Shown here in pieces: positions 5,945 through 8,135 of a stretch of 8,135 nucleotides of DNA (its first letter is position 1; every line of letters starts with the position of its first letter). The stretch covers positions 1 to 8,135 of the forward strand of contig DNBE01000138.1 in the NCBI GenBank assembly GCA_003543795.1, given 5' to 3'. Source of the stretch: Sutterella sp. Its GTDB lineage: Bacteria > Pseudomonadota > Gammaproteobacteria > Burkholderiales > Burkholderiaceae_F. The notes beneath the pieces were generated by a model. The model had not been told where the DNA came from, made no database searches, and worked only from the letters and a program-made list of their open reading frames with translations. The position numbers and the translations under genes were made by a program.

Positions 5945-6928
5945 ATGAGCAAAACGAAACCCTTTATTCCGGAAACGCGCGCGTTAAGTGTCTTTAAAGA
6001 AACGGCGGTGACGGGCTCTGTGAGAGAAGCGGCCGAGCGCCTTTCGATGACATCGGCCGCGGTAAGCCAAACGATTCGTGTTTTGGAGGGACGCTTAGGG
6101 GTAGAACTTTTTAATCGCAAAGTGCGCCCTTTGGAACTGACGGCGGCAGGACGCCTCCTATTAGAAAAAAGTGAAGAAATTTTGCGCTTAACAACTCGCA
6201 TGACCGAAGCCATTCGTACGCTTACGCCCGAACATTTATCGATGCGGGTAGGTTTAAGCGAATCGGTAAGCGAAACCTTCGGGCCGATTATCGGAAAGAG
6301 CCTTTTGTCGCTAGCCGCCCATGTCGACATGCGAACCGGGTTTACGGAAACATTGGCCCAAAAGATGGCTTCCGACAAACTCGATATCGTGATCAGCCCC
6401 GAAAGTTTTATCGATGCCAAAGACTACGCGCGCGAAGCGCTTTTAACCGAAGACTATCTCGTGGTCACCCCCAAAACGGTGCCGCCACCGGCAACGTTTG
6501 AGGATGTCGTACGTCTCGGACGAACGCTCCCCTATTTACGCTATAACTCGGAGAGTTCGGACCGACTTCAAAGCGAACGACTTTACCGGCGCTTAGGGTT
6601 AGAGCAAACGAGCGTCGTGGGGGTTGAATCAAGCTACACGCTCGTAGGTCTCGTCGCTTTAGGGCAAGGCTGGTGCTTGATGCCGCCATTAGGCATTTGG
6701 CAGGGGCGACAGTGGGCTAACAACGTCAACGTGACCTATTTCGCGCAAACCGCGATTCGTCGTACGCAATGGATCGTCACCAAAAGCGAAGCTTTCGCGC
6801 CGATTGCTAAAGCCATTAAAAGCGAAATTGAGACCGCTTATCGGAAAAATCTCGAGGATTTGATCGATAAAACCCACCCGGGGCTTATCGAACACGTGCG
6901 TTTTGCCGAATCTCGGACTCGGCACTAA
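5945..6928 (+). CDS. LysR-type transcriptional regulator (second of three)
   Basis: A 327-residue LysR regulator. The N-terminal DNA-binding domain shows ALSVFKETAVTGSVREAAER (13-32), SMTSAAVSQTIRVLEGRLG (34-52) and ELFNRKVRPLELTAAGR (54-70). The effector domain (about 98-300) holds SMRVGLSESVSE (99-110) and GQGWCLMPPLGIW (240-252), paralogous to the first LysR protein. I start at ATG 5945; an in-frame TTG at 5942 would add one residue and is less likely. There is no visible Shine-Dalgarno in the T-rich upstream sequence, so translation may be leaderless or depend on an unpaired AT-rich leader. It is divergent from the aspartase-like gene and probably regulates it in response to aspartate, fumarate or a relative, which is inference. 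Its last 44 bases overlap the end of the third LysR gene on the opposite strand. Confidence 0.93.
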   Translation: MSKTKPFIPETRALSVFKETAVTGSVREAAERLSMTSAAVSQTIRVLEGRLGVELFNRKVRPLELTAAGRLLLEKSEEILRLTTRMTEAIRTLTPEHLSMRVGLSESVSETFGPIIGKSLLSLAAHVDMRTGFTETLAQKMASDKLDIVISPESFIDAKDYAREALLTEDYLVVTPKTVPPPATFEDVVRLGRTLPYLRYNSESSDRLQSERLYRRLGLEQTSVVGVESSYTLVGLVALGQGWCLMPPLGIWQGRQWANNVNVTYFAQTAIRRTQWIVTKSEAFAPIAKAIKSEIETAYRKNLEDLIDKTHPGLIEHVRFAESRTRH

Positions 6929-7871
6929 CGGACATCTCGGACGCTGCCCACGGGATGATGCGCTCGATCGCGGGGATAATGTCTCGCTTAAACACCTCTT
7001 GGCACAAATCGCGCAAGGCGCGAAGCCAGATATTAGATTGCCCTTTGCGGCTTACGACCCGAAGCGTTCGCGTCGCGGCGGGCTTGACATTTAAGGGTAA
7101 AGCCGAAATCCGCTCGAAAATCGACTCACCCTCGGCTAAGAGGCTTACGGGCTGCGAGATGCTCCAAGCCATTCCCGCTTCGACAAGCTTAAAAACCAAA
7201 CGGTTGGAATCGACTTGCATGCGATTGGGCATGTGGCTTTCAAAGTCGGATAAGACTTCTAAGCTTTGGCGATTTGACGCGGTATTAAGCGTATAGCGCA
7301 CAAACGGCACGCCACAAACTTGAAGGCTTGCCAAGTCCCAAGATTCACTTTGGCTTGCGAGCTCTTTGGGTAGCACCAAAACTTGCGGTTCGCTAAAGAT
7401 GTTTAAGCGCTCTAAACGCGCGTCTACCGGCGCGTAGTCGCTTACGATCGCGTAGTCGACTTCGCCCGTCACGAGCTTAGCGACCAAGTCATTTGTGAGT
7501 CCGGAATATAAAAGGACTTTCGAGCAGCGCCCCAACATCGACTTAAAGAGTTCGGGCGCCATGAGGTAGGCCATCGATTCGACCATCGCCACACGAAGCG
7601 CGGGTCGGATGAAGTTTTTGGTTTTGAGCGTTCCGATGGTTTGCGCGAAATTTTCAAGTTGAAAACTTAATTCGTTTTCAAGCACCGCGGCTTCTTCAGT
7701 TAAGCGCAAAGGCCGAGTCGTTCGATCAAAAAGCTCGAACCCCAATTCTTTTTCAAGTCCGAGGATACTTTGCGAGACGGCCGATTGCGAGATATTGAGC
7801 CTTTGAGCGGCTTTCGTGAAACTTTTCGTGACGCAAACGGTCAAAAAGATTTCATACGGTCGAGCAAACAT
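6885..7871 (-). CDS. LysR-type transcriptional regulator (third of three)
   Basis: A 328-residue LysR regulator. The helix-turn-helix is clear: EIFLTVCVTKSFTKAAQRL (7-25), NISQSAVSQSILGLEKELG (26-44) and ELFDRTTRPLRLTEEAAVL (46-64). The glycine usual after LTxx is replaced by Ala here. The effector domain carries ALRVAMVESMAYL (91-103) and GMAWSISQPVSLL (233-245), a diverged form of the motif in the other two proteins. The start is supported by AGGGGA five bases before the ATG. It converges on and overlaps the second LysR gene and is divergent from the P-loop ATPase gene at 7977, 105 bases away. It has no adjoining lyase gene in the window, so its target may be the ATPase, something beyond the right edge, or a distant gene. 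No terminator is visible at its 3' end. Confidence 0.93.
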   Translation of the reverse strand: MFARPYEIFLTVCVTKSFTKAAQRLNISQSAVSQSILGLEKELGFELFDRTTRPLRLTEEAAVLENELSFQLENFAQTIGTLKTKNFIRPALRVAMVESMAYLMAPELFKSMLGRCSKVLLYSGLTNDLVAKLVTGEVDYAIVSDYAPVDARLERLNIFSEPQVLVLPKELASQSESWDLASLQVCGVPFVRYTLNTASNRQSLEVLSDFESHMPNRMQVDSNRLVFKLVEAGMAWSISQPVSLLAEGESIFERISALPLNVKPAATRTLRVVSRKGQSNIWLRALRDLCQEVFKRDIIPAIERIIPWAASEMSVSAESEIRQNARVR

Positions 7872-7976
7872 AAGATTCCCCTATATTTTTTGATGAGTTT
7901 AACTAAAAAAACACACGCCGACGCGCCCTATCTTCATTAAAATTAACAAAAATTTGAATCGAGATTTCAAAAAAGC
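7872..7976. promoter_or_regulatory. Divergent gap between the third LysR gene and the ATPase gene
   Basis: This 105-base AT-rich gap must contain start signals for both flanking genes. It holds a small dyad AGTTTAACT (7896-7904) between T and A runs, and AT-rich stretches that could serve as -10 boxes on either strand, but no well-spaced -35/-10 pair stands out. The third LysR gene has an SD at its edge; the ATPase gene has none that is clear. Confidence 0.3.
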
Positions 7977-8135
7977 ATGGATAACTATTTATCAAGAACG
8001 CTCGCGAAAGCCGTTTCGCTTTTACCGAACGTGCCAGAAGTCCTTATTCTCGAAGGGATGGCGGGAGTCGGGAAGACGACGCTTGCGCAAACACTTTTTC
8101 CCGATTTACCGGTGGCTGACTTATCGGACTTGACG
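7977..8135 (+). CDS. N-terminus of a P-loop ATPase, likely AAA_14/DUF4143 type
   Basis: The first 53 codons of a gene cut by the right window edge. The peptide starts MDNYLSRTLAKAVSLLP, then a hydrophobic strand EVLILE (21-26) leads into the Walker A loop GMAGVGKT (27-34), a helix TLAQTLFPDLP and LSDLT. That order (strand, P loop, then FPDLPxxxLxD) matches the opening of predicted AAA ATPases with a C-terminal DUF4143 domain, which usually run to about 400 residues. The DUF4143 part lies outside the window, so the subfamily is a guess. The start is the only one available: an in-frame TAA lies at 7944-7946, with no other start codon between. It is divergent from the third LysR gene. Function in these families is mostly unknown. 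Confidence 0.75.
   Translation, partial: MDNYLSRTLAKAVSLLPNVPEVLILEGMAGVGKTTLAQTLFPDLPVADLSDLT

Noticed and set aside
6904..6924. Hairpin TGCCGA / TCGGCA at the end of the second LysR gene as a terminator
   Set aside because: The stem is only six bases with a nine-base loop, lies inside coding sequence, and no T run follows on either strand.

Overview
The window looks like a chromosomal accessory-metabolism region of a Gram-negative, probably anaerobic or microaerophilic bacterium. The genes are tightly packed and moderately GC-rich, with AT-rich promoter gaps, LysR-type regulators beside metabolic genes, and a Dcu-type C4-dicarboxylate carrier. This mix recalls gut Betaproteobacteria of the Sutterella/Parasutterella type, but that assignment is from memory of gene style and was not tested.

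Layout, left to right: the last 35 codons of a plus-strand gene, possibly a LysR regulator; a pair of facing terminators; a minus-strand Dcu carrier (204-1514); a 99-base leader with mutually exclusive hairpins; a minus-strand argininosuccinate-lyase-family enzyme (1614-3131); a 218-base divergent gap with a striking tandem palindrome; a plus-strand LysR regulator (3350-4315); a shared bidirectional terminator; a minus-strand aspartase-like enzyme (4380-5816); a short AT-rich divergent gap; a second plus-strand LysR regulator (5945-6928); a third, minus-strand LysR regulator (6885-7871) overlapping the second tail to tail; and the start of a plus-strand P-loop ATPase (7977 onward, cut by the window end).

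Functionally the core is two modules, each a superfamily lyase divergent from its own LysR regulator, plus a C4-dicarboxylate carrier downstream of the first lyase. Members of the aspartase/fumarase superfamily release fumarate from a succinyl-type substrate. Dcu carriers exchange fumarate, aspartate or malate for succinate. The simplest reading is a locus that harvests fumarate from aspartate and from an unidentified N-succinyl compound, feeding fumarate respiration with succinate export. No fumarate reductase lies in the window, so that last step is inference.

The most interesting points are the non-canonical active sites of both lyases, a possible attenuator before the Dcu gene, and the 20-bp tandem palindrome upstream of the first LysR gene. 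I saw no CRISPR array, tRNA, rRNA, insertion sequence or integrase.
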